Shown: piece after piece, positions 8,883 through 16,605 of the stretch
How positions within the stretch are numbered: position 1 is the first letter of the stretch
Layout: each line of letters starts with the position of its first letter
Source: Actinoplanes subtropicus
Lineage (GTDB): Bacteria; Actinomycetota; Actinomycetes; Mycobacteriales; Micromonosporaceae
Assembly (NCBI RefSeq): GCF_000721705.1
Contig: NZ_JOJL01000060.1
Location: 1-51,440, forward strand
Direction of reading: 5' to 3'
Length of the DNA stretch: 51,440 nt
Position numbers and translations under genes: made by a program
Notes under the pieces: generated by a model
Seen by the model: the letters and a program-made list of their open reading frames with translations, nothing else
The model's database searches: none
Told to the model about the DNA's origin: nothing

Positions 8883-9973
8883 GGCCGCTCCCAGAAATCG
8901 GGTCCGACGGTGTCCTTGTAGTCACGGGCCGCCACGAAGAAACCTTCGTCGTCCACGGTAAGCGGCAGCATCGGCAGTCGGCGAGTGGCCGGACCGAAAA
9001 TCGGCTGCGCATTGTCCGTGATGTTGAACTGGGACTGGTGGCACGGGCAGAGCAGACGGTTGGTCTGCTGCTCGTAGAGGCTCGCCGGGCAGCCCGCGTG
9101 CGTGCAGATCTTCGAGTACGCGATGTAGTCGCCCCACATCGAGCCCTTGTTGCGCGGGTCGGCGTCGGCGTTCTTCCGGGCCACGTCGGCGTCCTCCGGC
9201 CGCAGGTGGATCAGCAGGGTGGGCGAGTCGGCCCACTCGTTGGTCGCGCCGCCGGGGATGCCGGGGAAGACGGTCAGCTGACCGCCGGTGCTGACGTCCT
9301 CGGGCCGCAGCGGCGTGCCGTCCGACCGGGTCAGCCGGACCTGCTTGCCGTTGTTGAACGCCGAGTTGAACCCGGTCGAGAACATCATCGGCGGGTTGTC
9401 CCGATGCGGGTTCTGGATCAGGCCGCCGATCAGCGGCGCCGCGGCGGCCACGCCGAGCGGCGCCAGGCCGAGCCCGATCGCGCCCTTGAGCAGCGGCCGG
9501 CGCTGCACGCCCTGGCCGAGCTCCTCGGCCACGAACAGCATCGTCTGGCCGGTGATCTTCTGCTCGTCGGTGGGCGAGCCGCCGTCGTGCCGCTTCTGGA
9601 TCGACACCTCGTGCGGCAGCAGCTTCTTCGCCCAGGCCAGGATGCCGAAGCCGAGGCAGAACAGCGCGATGCCCAGGCTGAGGCCGAGGATCGGCGTGTA
9701 GTAGTCGCTCAGCGTGTTGCCGAGCTCGAACTGCCACGGCCACGCGATGTAGAAGACCACGAACGCGATGCCGGCGATCCCCGCGATGAAGAACAGCAGC
9801 GCGATGTTGCGGACGACGCGCTTCTCCGCCTTGGAGTCCGTGCCGTGGAACTGCGACTCGTACGTGACGATCTCGATGTCGTCGCGCCGGGCGCCCTCCT
9901 TGACGATCTCGAAACGGCTGAGCCGCGGGTCGCTGACGTCGACCGCTTCCGTCTCGTCGTGCAGCGTGGTCAT
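8879..9973 (-). CDS. qcrA: Cytochrome bc1 complex Rieske iron-sulfur subunit
   Basis: 364 aa from ATG 9973; an ATG six codons upstream (9991) is less likely because 9973 forms an ATGA overlap with the qcrC stop. Three hydrophobic segments in the N-terminal half (around residues 70-95, 110-130 and 175-195) match the three-helix actinobacterial Rieske protein. The cluster-binding boxes are CTHAGCP and CPCHQSQF, giving two Cys and two His ligands plus the disulfide Cys pair. It carries electrons from menaquinol to the diheme cytochrome QcrC. Confidence 0.96.
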   Translation of the reverse strand: MTTLHDETEAVDVSDPRLSRFEIVKEGARRDDIEIVTYESQFHGTDSKAEKRVVRNIALLFFIAGIAGIAFVVFYIAWPWQFELGNTLSDYYTPILGLSLGIALFCLGFGILAWAKKLLPHEVSIQKRHDGGSPTDEQKITGQTMLFVAEELGQGVQRRPLLKGAIGLGLAPLGVAAAAPLIGGLIQNPHRDNPPMMFSTGFNSAFNNGKQVRLTRSDGTPLRPEDVSTGGQLTVFPGIPGGATNEWADSPTLLIHLRPEDADVARKNADADPRNKGSMWGDYIAYSKICTHAGCPASLYEQQTNRLLCPCHQSQFNITDNAQPIFGPATRRLPMLPLTVDDEGFFVAARDYKDTVGPDFWERP

Positions 9974-10830
9974 GACTTCCCCGCAATCCACAGCGCCGTG
10001 AAGACCAGGATCACAATGCCCACCCCGAAGATCACTAGACCCTCGGTGACCGGGCCGTACCGGCCGAGGTTGAAGATGCCGCCCGGGTCCTTGTCCTGCT
10101 GGAGCTGCACCGTGATGTAGGTGATGATCTGGCGCTTCTGCTCGGGGGTGAGCTCGTTGTCACCGAACACCGGCATGTTCTGCGGGCCGGTCAGCATCGC
10201 CGCGTAGATATGCTCGGGCGAGACGTCGTGCAGGCTCGGTGCGTACTTGCCCGAGGAGAGCGCGCCGCCGGCGCCGCCGAAGCCGTGGCAGGAGGTGCAG
10301 TTGACACGGAACAGCTCGCCGCCGCGGGCCAGCGCGTCCGGGTTCTGCTTCAGGTCCTCGGTGTAGACGCCGTCGGCCGGCAGCTGCGGGCCGCCGCCGA
10401 GCTCCTGGATGTACTGGGCCAGCTGCTTGGTCTGATCCTTGTCGAACTGCGGCTTCTTCTCCTCGGCCTGGGCCTCCTGCCGGGTCAGCGGCATGCGGCC
10501 GGTACCCACCTGGAACTCCACCGAGGCGGACCCGACGCCGATCAGGCTCGGACCACGACCCGTGACACCCTGCGCGTCCCGCCCGTGACAGACGATGCAG
10601 CTGTTCTCGTACAGCTGCTTGCCCTCTTGCGCGGTCGCCGAGAGCTGCGTCGTGTTGTCCTGGGCGAAGGCGCCGGGGGCGAACGCGGTGTATACGCCGC
10701 CGGCGAGCGCGAGCGCGGCGATCATGCGCACCGCCGCGCCGAGGCGCCGACGCGTCCGGCTCGGCGCGCCGCGACGCCGGGTGAACACGCCCCGGAAGCG
10801 CCACCGCCCCGGGCGGGATCCTGAAGTCAT
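9970..10830 (-). CDS. qcrC: Diheme cytochrome c subunit of bc1 complex
   Basis: 286 aa from ATG 10830, preferred over ATG 10866 because AGAGGGA lies 8 nt upstream of it. Two heme c sites, CIVCHGRD and CTSCHGFG, lie in tandem cytochrome c domains. An Arg-rich N-terminus is followed by a hydrophobic signal/anchor (MIAALALAGGVYTAFA), and a C-terminal transmembrane helix (VIFGVGIVILVFTALWIAG) fixes it in the membrane. In actinobacteria this subunit replaces soluble cytochrome c in passing electrons straight to cytochrome aa3 oxidase. Confidence 0.94.
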   Translation of the reverse strand: MTSGSRPGRWRFRGVFTRRRGAPSRTRRRLGAAVRMIAALALAGGVYTAFAPGAFAQDNTTQLSATAQEGKQLYENSCIVCHGRDAQGVTGRGPSLIGVGSASVEFQVGTGRMPLTRQEAQAEEKKPQFDKDQTKQLAQYIQELGGGPQLPADGVYTEDLKQNPDALARGGELFRVNCTSCHGFGGAGGALSSGKYAPSLHDVSPEHIYAAMLTGPQNMPVFGDNELTPEQKRQIITYITVQLQQDKDPGGIFNLGRYGPVTEGLVIFGVGIVILVFTALWIAGKS

Positions 10831-10879
10831 CAGCTGTGTCCCTCTGGTTTTCGACCTGAAACTCATGGGCGGGTGCGGG

Positions 10880-11479
10880 TCAGCGCAACCAATAGATCAT
10901 GGAGAACAGCGCGATCCACACGACATCCACGAAGTGCCAGTAGTACGACACGACGATCGCCGACGTCGCCTGGGCCGGGGTGAATTTGCCCATGGTCGTA
11001 CGGATCATGTAGACGATGAACGCGATGAGGCCGCCCGTGACGTGCAGGCCGTGGAAGCCGGTCGTCAGGTAGAACATCGAGCCGTACCCGTCGCCGTTGA
11101 GCGTCACACCCTCGTGGATGAGGCTGCGGTACTCGTTGGCCTGGCCGAGCACGAAGATCAGGCCCATCACGAACGTGATGGTGAACCAGCGCCGCAGCGC
11201 GAAGACGTCGCCCTTCTCCGCCGCGAAGACGCCGAGCTGGCACGTCACGGACGACAGCACGAGGATGATCGTGTTGGTCGTCGCGTACGGCAGGTCCAGC
11301 TTCGGCGTGTGCAACTGCCACATGCTGTAGTCCGCCGCGCGGATCGAGAAATACATGGCGAACAACGCCGCGAAGAACATGAGTTCGCTGGAGAGCCAGA
11401 CGATCGTCCCGACGCTCACCATGTTCGGTCGCGTCAGCGAGTGGATCCGGCTCTTGTCGATGGCTGGGGCCGCTGTCAC
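10880..11479 (-). CDS. ctaE: Cytochrome c oxidase subunit III
   Basis: 199 aa, five transmembrane helices, the short actinobacterial form of subunit III. Recognisable stretches are [17 protein letters not shown] near the N-terminus, [15 protein letters not shown] and the C-terminal [20 protein letters not shown]. It is first in the leftward operon with the bc1 genes, as in other actinobacteria where bc1 and aa3 form a supercomplex. GTG start at 11479. Confidence 0.95.
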   Translation of the reverse strand: MTAAPAIDKSRIHSLTRPNMVSVGTIVWLSSELMFFAALFAMYFSIRAADYSMWQLHTPKLDLPYATTNTIILVLSSVTCQLGVFAAEKGDVFALRRWFTITFVMGLIFVLGQANEYRSLIHEGVTLNGDGYGSMFYLTTGFHGLHVTGGLIAFIVYMIRTTMGKFTPAQATSAIVVSYYWHFVDVVWIALFSMIYWLR

Positions 11480-11485
11480 GGGCTC

Positions 11486-11491
11486 ATTATT
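11486..11491 (-). promoter_or_regulatory. Putative -10 box for ctaE-qcrCAB
   Basis: On the minus strand AATAAT (5 of 6 to TATAAT) ends 6 nt before the ctaE GTG, so the operon mRNA may start at the start codon. Confidence 0.4.
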
Positions 11492-11576
11492 GCCCCGCGA
11501 TCAGTCCAACGTGCCGCGGGGGGTGGAATCCGGCACGAGTCGCAGCCCGGAGGAACCGGCCACCACCGGATAGGCC

Positions 11577-11582
11577 TAGCCT
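11577..11582 (+). promoter_or_regulatory. Putative -10 box of a leaderless promoter
   Basis: TAGCCT lies 6 nt before the second of two adjacent GTG codons (11586 and 11589), which favours 11589 as the true start of the CtaG-type gene. Confidence 0.35.
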
Positions 11583-11588
11583 CAGGTG

Positions 11589-12557
11589 GTGCAGTCAGTC
11601 GAAACGGCCACGTTGCTGGCGGCGGGCGGGGATACTGAGCTCCCGCCGTTCAGCGCCGCCGGCATCTTCACCGAGATCCATCTGGCCAGCCTGGTCGCGC
11701 TGATCCTGCTGGTCTCCGCGGCGTTGTACGGATACGGCGTCTACCGGCTGAGAGCGCGCGGCGACCACTGGCCGCTGGGCCGGACGATCGCGTTCGTCGC
11801 CGGTGGACTGGGCAGCATCGCGGCGGTCACGGTGACCGGGGTCGAGGCGTACGACGACACTCTGCTCTCGGTGCACATGGTCCAGCACATGGTGCTCTCC
11901 ATGGTGGGCCCGATCTTCCTGGCGCTGGGCGCCCCGGTCACGCTCGCCCTGCGCACCCTGCACGGCAAGAGCCGCAAGACCCTGCTCGCCGTGCTGCACA
12001 GCCGGGTGGTCGGCGTGGTGACGTTCCCGCTGGTCGCGTTCGGGCTCTTCATCGCGAACCCGTTCGTCCTCTACTTCACCCCGCTGTACCGGGCGACCCT
12101 CGAGCACGCCTGGCTGCACGAGTTCATCCACGTGCACTTCATCGTCACCGGCTGCCTGTTCTTCTGGCCGCTGCTCGGCCTGGACCCGCTGCCCAACCGC
12201 TGGCCGTACCCGGGTCGCGCGCTGCTGATGGTGCTCTCGGTGCCGTTCCACACGGTCCTCGGCCTGACGATCATGCAGAGCAAGACACTGCTGGCCGGCG
12301 ACTACTACCCCGACCTGCACCTGAGCTGGGTGAACCCGTGGAGCGACCAGGTCACGGCGGGCGGCATCCTGTGGGCCGGCGGCGAGATCGTGAGCGTCAT
12401 CATGCTCGGCGTCCTGGTCATGCAGTGGATCAAGCAGTCCGAGCGGGAGGCCCGCCGGGTGGACCGCGCACTGGACCGCGCCGAGGCCGAAGAGGCAGCT
12501 CGGGAGGCCGCCGCGGCGGCGGCGACCAAGATCACAAACCCGCCGGACGCCGGGTAA
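11589..12557 (+). CDS. Cytochrome c oxidase assembly protein, caa3 CtaG family
   Basis: 322 aa from GTG 11589 (GTG 11586 adds one residue). Seven hydrophobic segments and the family's His-rich motifs, HMVQHMVLSMVGPIFLALGAP and HEFIHVHFIVTGCLFFWPL (quoted in part), likely handle copper. The family (Pfam caa3_CtaG) supports assembly or copper loading of cytochrome c oxidase. The charged tail (EREARRVDRALDRAEAEEAA) is cytoplasmic. It is divergent from ctaE with a 106-nt gap, consistent with joint control of oxidase genes. Confidence 0.88.
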   Translation: MQSVETATLLAAGGDTELPPFSAAGIFTEIHLASLVALILLVSAALYGYGVYRLRARGDHWPLGRTIAFVAGGLGSIAAVTVTGVEAYDDTLLSVHMVQHMVLSMVGPIFLALGAPVTLALRTLHGKSRKTLLAVLHSRVVGVVTFPLVAFGLFIANPFVLYFTPLYRATLEHAWLHEFIHVHFIVTGCLFFWPLLGLDPLPNRWPYPGRALLMVLSVPFHTVLGLTIMQSKTLLAGDYYPDLHLSWVNPWSDQVTAGGILWAGGEIVSVIMLGVLVMQWIKQSEREARRVDRALDRAEAEEAAREAAAAAATKITNPPDAG

Positions 12558-12615
12558 TCACGTTCGGTACGATCAGCCAGCACCTACGACCGACTTGTGA
12601 ACCGGGGCCACACTC

Positions 12616-13065
12616 ATGAGCGACGCACAGGCGACTCCGCAGCCGGACACCTACACTGTCCTGCTCTACAGCGACGACCTCGCGGTACGGGACCGGATCC
12701 GGCTGGCCATCGGCACCCGCCCCGCGGCCGACCTCGCGGTCGAGTTCGTGGACGCGTCCACCTGGGAGGAGTGCCGCATCCTCCTCGACAAGTACGTGAT
12801 CGACCTCATGGTCCTGGACGGCGAGGCGGCCCCCGCCGGCGGCCTGGGCATCGCCCGCCAGACGAAGGACGAGTATGCGACGCCCCCGCCCGTCTGCGTG
12901 GTGCTGGCCCGGGCCGCCGACCGCTGGCTCGCGGCGTACGCGCAGGTCGACGAGACCCTGACCTACCCGCTCGACCCGGTCACCACCGGCCAGACCGTCG
13001 CCGGCATGCTCCGCGCCCACCGCGCGGGCGCCGTCCCGCTCGGCACCCTCGGTCACCTCGGCTGA
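12616..13065 (+). CDS. Degenerate receiver-like protein
   Basis: 149 aa. The fold pattern is that of a response-regulator receiver: YSDD near residue 18 could be the acidic pair and LMVLDGE near residue 60 the phosphoacceptor Asp. The conserved Thr/Ser (here VVLARAAD) and the conserved Lys before Pro (here TYPLDP) are missing. No DNA-binding or output domain follows. It is therefore either a pseudo-receiver or an unrelated alpha/beta protein. It sits 38 nt upstream of trpD on the same strand; its role is unknown. Confidence 0.7.
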   Translation: MSDAQATPQPDTYTVLLYSDDLAVRDRIRLAIGTRPAADLAVEFVDASTWEECRILLDKYVIDLMVLDGEAAPAGGLGIARQTKDEYATPPPVCVVLARAADRWLAAYAQVDETLTYPLDPVTTGQTVAGMLRAHRAGAVPLGTLGHLG

Positions 13066-13103
13066 TCGACTTCAGTCGTCAAACCCCCCACGGAGGCCCC
13101 GCC

Positions 13104-14168
13104 ATGGGCGCACGCACCTGGCCGAACCTGACGAGCGCCCTGCTGCGCGGCGAGGAGCTGGAGTCCGCCGACACCGCCTGGGCGATGGGCGAGATCGTCG
13201 CGGGCAACGCCACGCCGGTGCAGATCGCCGGGTTCGCGATGGCGTTGCGGGCCAAGGGCGAGACCCCCGGCGAGCTGGCCGGCCTGGTCGAGGCGATGCT
13301 GGCCAACGCCACCCTGGTCGAGCTGCCGGAAAAGACCCGCACCGACGCGGTGGACGTGGTCGGCACCGGCGGCGACCGGGCCAACACGGTGAACATCTCC
13401 ACGATGGCCGCGATCGTCACGGCCGCCTCCGGGGTCACCGTGGTCAAGCACGGCAACCGCTCGGCCTCCTCCTCCACCGGCACGGCCGACCTGCTCGAGC
13501 ACTTCGGCATCCCGCTCGACCTGGGCCCCGACGGGGTCTGCCGGACGGTCGCCGAGGCCGGCATCGGCTTCTGCTTCGCGGCCCGCTACCACCCCGGCAT
13601 GCGGCACGCCGCGGTCACCCGGCGCGAGCTGGGCGTGCCCACCTTCTTCAACATGCTGGGCCCGCTGACCAACCCGGCCCGGCCGACGTCGGCCATGGTC
13701 GGCTGCTTCGACGTGCGGATGGCGCCGGTGATCGCCGCCGTCTTCGCCCGCCGCGGCGACAGCGCCCTGGTGGTACGCGGCGAGGACGGCCTGGACGAGT
13801 TCACCACCGCCGCGCCGACCCGGATCTGGATGGCCCGCTCCGGCGCCGTCGAGGAGCTCGTGATCGACTCGGTGGAGCTGGGCCTGCCCCGCAGCCAGCC
13901 GGCCGATCTCCGGGGCGACGACGTGACGTTCAACGCCCAGGTGGCCCATCGGGTGTTCGCCGGCGAGACCGGCCCGGTACGCGACGCCGTGGTGCTCAAC
14001 GCGGCGGCCGCCCTCGCGGCGCACGACGGCTTCCCCGGCGACTTCAGGGAGACGCTGCGGGCCGGAATAGCCCGGGCCCAGGCCACGATCGACTCCGGCG
14101 CGGTGACGACCCAGCTGACCCGCTGGGTGGAGTCGGCGCAGGCGGCGAAGGCGGCCGAGGAGAAATAG
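13104..14168 (+). CDS. trpD: Anthranilate phosphoribosyltransferase
   Basis: 354 aa from ATG 13104 with GGAGG 8 nt upstream. It transfers phosphoribose from PRPP to anthranilate in tryptophan synthesis. The PRPP-binding motif is [16 protein letters not shown], followed by [18 protein letters not shown] and [20 protein letters not shown], all hallmarks of the family. No other trp gene is in the window; trpD sits alone beside the respiratory genes, as in mycobacteria and streptomycetes. Confidence 0.95.
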   Translation: MGARTWPNLTSALLRGEELESADTAWAMGEIVAGNATPVQIAGFAMALRAKGETPGELAGLVEAMLANATLVELPEKTRTDAVDVVGTGGDRANTVNISTMAAIVTAASGVTVVKHGNRSASSSTGTADLLEHFGIPLDLGPDGVCRTVAEAGIGFCFAARYHPGMRHAAVTRRELGVPTFFNMLGPLTNPARPTSAMVGCFDVRMAPVIAAVFARRGDSALVVRGEDGLDEFTTAAPTRIWMARSGAVEELVIDSVELGLPRSQPADLRGDDVTFNAQVAHRVFAGETGPVRDAVVLNAAAALAAHDGFPGDFRETLRAGIARAQATIDSGAVTTQLTRWVESAQAAKAAEEK

Positions 14169-14258
14169 CGACACGCCGCCGGTAATGCTCAGCGATGCCG
14201 GAGTTCCGTGGCAGCGTCTGAAGGACATTCGGGTAAATCCCAACCATAGGAGCCACCC

Positions 14259-14468
14259 GTGTCCGAACGCGAACTGCGCTGCGTCATCTGCGACGGCGAC
14301 ATGATGTTCGAGGTGCCGCCCTGCTTCGAGGGCCACGACGACTGCCCCGAATTGGTCTGCACCCGGTGCGGGGCCGCGGAGGTGGTCGCCCCCATCGTCG
14401 TCCATCTGTGGTGGAAACCTCAGGGTCCCCGCCGTGCCGTCGCTCCCCAGCAGCGCCGCGCCGCCTGA
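14259..14468 (+). CDS. Small putative zinc-ribbon protein
   Basis: 69 aa from GTG 14259, with AGGAG 7 nt upstream. Two CxxC pairs (CVIC near residue 8 and CTRC near 34) with CFEGHDDC between them suggest a small zinc-binding fold. The tail is Arg- and Ala-rich. I recall similar short proteins in related actinobacteria but no known function. Confidence 0.65.
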   Translation: MSERELRCVICDGDMMFEVPPCFEGHDDCPELVCTRCGAAEVVAPIVVHLWWKPQGPRRAVAPQQRRAA

Positions 14469-14578
14469 GACCCGCCTTAGCACACAACTCCGACACTGTT
14501 CGGGGTAGACCCTGGGCTCTGCCCAGACCCGGCCATCGCTGCGAAGATCAGCCGTTTGCGTGTTGGTTGCGGTGGGGC

Positions 14579-14706
14579 GGTGGGTGATCTCCTTGCGACA
14601 ACATCCGTAGGGAATCTGATGCTGGGGTGGGGCGCAGCAAACACCGCTTGCGCCCCACCCCAGCATCAGATGGCGTTCGGCTGCCGTCGCAAGGAGATCA
14701 CCCACC
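14579..14706. repeat. 128-bp two-tier palindrome
   Basis: Outer arms of 21 bp match perfectly (14579-14599 and 14686-14706; left arm begins GGTGGGTGATCTCC). Inner arms of 23 bp also match perfectly (14614-14636 and 14649-14671; begins ATCTGATGCTGGGG) around a 12-nt loop. Between the tiers are symmetric 14-nt unpaired stretches. The stop codon of the extended ctaF frame lies in the right outer arm. No flanking target duplication is obvious. Confidence 0.85.
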
Positions 14707-15492
14707 TACAGGTCGAGGTGTGCGGCGGCTCGGGCTGTGCTGGCGGGCGCTGGCTGCGTGCAGCACATCGGGGCAGGAGCAGAAACTCCCCACGGTCGGG
14801 TTCCGCGCCGCAGACCTTGATGCGTCCGTGTTCGGTGCGCGCACCAAAGCTTCATCCTTGCCGGGCCGGGCCCACCCCGATGCCTGGCCTACCGCGACGC
14901 ACCATGACCACGTATCTGCCGGGTGCCCCTCATCCGAGAACGGCCCGCGCCCCCAGGCCCCCCGGGGTGCCCTATCTGGGAACGGCCCGCGCTCCCAGGC
15001 CTCCCGGGGTGCCCCGTATCCGAGAACGGCCCGCGATCGCCCCGCTGATGAGGAGAGGCCGGTTTTCGGTACCGCAAACCCCGCGGTGCCGAAAACCGGC
15101 CTCTCCTCATCAGCCCCAAAGGGGCGATCGCCCGCGGCGCCGAGGCCGACGGCGATCAGCCACCACATCCAGAACACCAGGCCCAGGCCGGCCACCGATG
15201 CTGCCAGGGCGATGCCGAACGGCCAGTAGCTGCCGGGGCTGAAGAAGCCGATCTCGCCGGCGCCCTCGGCGATCTCGCCGTCCTCGCGGTCTTCCGGGCG
15301 GGGCTCGATGCGCCGCGAGACGAACCAGAAGAACGTGGCGCACATCGAGCAGAGCAGGCCGGACAGGATCAGCGCGACCACGCCGATCCACTCCATGTGG
15401 CCGGTCGCGCCGTGCGTCCAGAAGCCGTACAGGGCGGCGGCGGAGAACAGGAAGCCGGCCACCCCGGCGAAGATTTTGTACTCGGTCTTCAC
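14698..15492 (-). CDS. ctaF: Cytochrome c oxidase subunit IV with repeat-derived C-terminus
   Basis: 264 aa from GTG 15492, about twice the usual ~139 aa. Residues 1 to about 119 are normal CtaF: two N-terminal helices, PRPEDREDGEIAEGAGEIGF, and GSYWPFGIALAASV leading to WMWWLIAVGLGA. At that point the family normally completes its last helix and ends shortly after a FEYY-type motif. Here the frame runs into the palindromic element (GDRPFGADEERPVFG onward) and about 144 repeat-encoded residues, stopping inside another palindrome. The last membrane helix is thus truncated. It follows ctaC by 10 nt, so it is co-transcribed. Whether the protein works is uncertain. Confidence 0.85.
   Translation of the reverse strand: MKTEYKIFAGVAGFLFSAAALYGFWTHGATGHMEWIGVVALILSGLLCSMCATFFWFVSRRIEPRPEDREDGEIAEGAGEIGFFSPGSYWPFGIALAASVAGLGLVFWMWWLIAVGLGAAGDRPFGADEERPVFGTAGFAVPKTGLSSSAGRSRAVLGYGAPREAWERGPFPDRAPRGAWGRGPFSDEGHPADTWSWCVAVGQASGWARPGKDEALVRAPNTDASRSAARNPTVGSFCSCPDVLHAASARQHSPSRRTPRPVGG
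14921..15029. repeat. Tandem 42-44 bp units
   Basis: Units begin GGGTGCCC and contain GAACGGCCCGCG, at 14921-14964, 14965-15006 and 15007 onward; the third runs into the GCGATCGC element. A fragment of the same unit precedes the short element near 43611-43645, so the unit and the element travel together. Confidence 0.75.
15030..15142. repeat. GCGATCGC palindromic element, long copy 2
   Basis: Ends are GCGATCGCCCC (15033-15043) and GGGGCGATCGC (15121-15131). Inside, 31-bp arms (15045-15075 and 15083-15113) pair with one mismatch around the loop AAACCCC. The arms start CTGATGAGGAG like those of the copy at 47560. The right end is fused in frame to ctaF. Confidence 0.85.
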
Positions 15493-15502
15493 GTCGCGCC
15501 CC

Positions 15503-16438
15503 CTACTTTCCCGAAGCCACGGGGTTGCTCTGGTTCCAGCTGTTCGCCTGGCGGCGCGTGTTCAGCGGCTCGGTGGTCACCGCGTACGCCTCCTTGCCGG
15601 TGAAGCCGATCGCCTCCATGCCCTGCTGGGTGGTGGCGCCGCTCTTCCGGGCGTTCATGTACGTGGTGAACTGGTCCTTCGAGACCGCGACCAGCTCGAA
15701 CTGCATGAACGCGTGGTAGGTGCCGCAGAGCTCGGCGCAGCGGCCGACGTAGCGGCCGGTCTTGTCGAGGGTCACCTCGAAGACGTTGCGAACGCTGCCG
15801 GGGAAGACATCGCGCTTGAACAGCAGCTCGGGAACCCAGAAGGAGTGGATGACGTCCTTCGAGGTCTCCTCGAACCGGATCTTCTCCCCGACCGGCAGGA
15901 CCAGCAGGGGGATCACGTCGGCCGAGCCGACGGTGGAGACCACCGTGTTCGCGTCCTTGCCCATGCCGTCGCGGTAGTCGAACTCCCACTGCCACTTGAA
16001 CGCCGTGACCTGGACGACCTGGTCGGGGTTCTTGGAGAGCTTGTCCACGTCGGTCTGCACGATCGCGGTGAAGTAGAACAGCACCGCCACCACCAGGATC
16101 GGCGTGACCGTGTAGAGGACCTCCATCGGCATGTTGAACCGGGTCTGCACGGGCAGCTCGTCGCCGCGCTTGCGGTACCGGATGATGCACCAGAAGATCA
16201 GGCCCCAGACGAAGATGCCCACGACGAGCGCCGCGATGACCGCGGCGATCCACAGGTCGTACATCTTGTGCGCTTGCAAGCTGATGCCGGAGCTGGGCCA
16301 GCCGAAGTTGCCGAACGCGCTCCCGACGCTCTCCAGCGAACAGCCCGAGAGCAGGAACAGCAGCGCCGCGCCGCCGAGACCCAGCCCGGTGATCCGGACC
16401 GCCGCTCGACGCCGTGCGGCTGAACTCTTTGCGCCCAC
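15503..16438 (-). CDS. ctaC: Cytochrome c oxidase subunit II
   Basis: 311 aa, GTG start at 16438, with AGGGAGG about 11 nt upstream. The N-terminus has a lipoprotein signal with lipobox LLSGC, as in other Gram-positive subunit II proteins. Two transmembrane helices follow, then FKWQWEFDY and the CuA domain, whose copper ligands are in CAELCGTYHAFMQFEL (Cys, Cys, His, Met). It receives electrons from QcrC. Operon with ctaF; the usual partner ctaD (subunit I) is not in this window. Confidence 0.95.
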   Translation of the reverse strand: MGAKSSAARRRAAVRITGLGLGGAALLFLLSGCSLESVGSAFGNFGWPSSGISLQAHKMYDLWIAAVIAALVVGIFVWGLIFWCIIRYRKRGDELPVQTRFNMPMEVLYTVTPILVVAVLFYFTAIVQTDVDKLSKNPDQVVQVTAFKWQWEFDYRDGMGKDANTVVSTVGSADVIPLLVLPVGEKIRFEETSKDVIHSFWVPELLFKRDVFPGSVRNVFEVTLDKTGRYVGRCAELCGTYHAFMQFELVAVSKDQFTTYMNARKSGATTQQGMEAIGFTGKEAYAVTTEPLNTRRQANSWNQSNPVASGK

Positions 16439-16592
16439 CTGCTTCTGCCTCCCTTAGCAGCGTCGCCCCGCCCGAAAACGGACACGGGCGGCAAGGCGTC
16501 ACCGACGGTCGCACACTACTCGACCAGGCCCTACCGTCCGGTTCCGGGGGTCGGATCTTCAACGCTCGCGGAACCGGTCAACATTCGGACGA

Positions 16593-16598
16593 TACCGT
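16593..16598 (+). promoter_or_regulatory. Putative -10 box of a leaderless promoter
   Basis: TACCGT ends 7 nt before the GTG at 16606, supporting that start for the cysteine desulfurase gene. The 167-nt gap to ctaC shows no other clear feature. Confidence 0.35.
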
Positions 16599-16605
16599 TC
16601 GCGGG

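Larger units (their letters stand above)
14469..15029. other. Repeat-rich stretch with no native gene on the plus strand
   Basis: It holds a 128-bp palindrome (14579-14706), then about 200 bp I do not recognise (14720-14920), then tandem 42-44 bp units (14921 onward) running into the long palindromic element. The minus strand is open throughout only because ctaF has lost its stop codon; codon choice there does not look like a selected protein. Confidence 0.6.

Noticed and set aside
13053..14705. Long minus-strand frame opposite trpD, starting in the 128-bp palindrome
   Set aside because: trpD on the other strand is unambiguous, and the start of this frame is only the palindrome arm.
14556..15242. 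Plus-strand frames across the repeat-rich gap
   Set aside because: They are made of palindrome and tandem-repeat sequence with no ribosome-binding site or recognisable domain.
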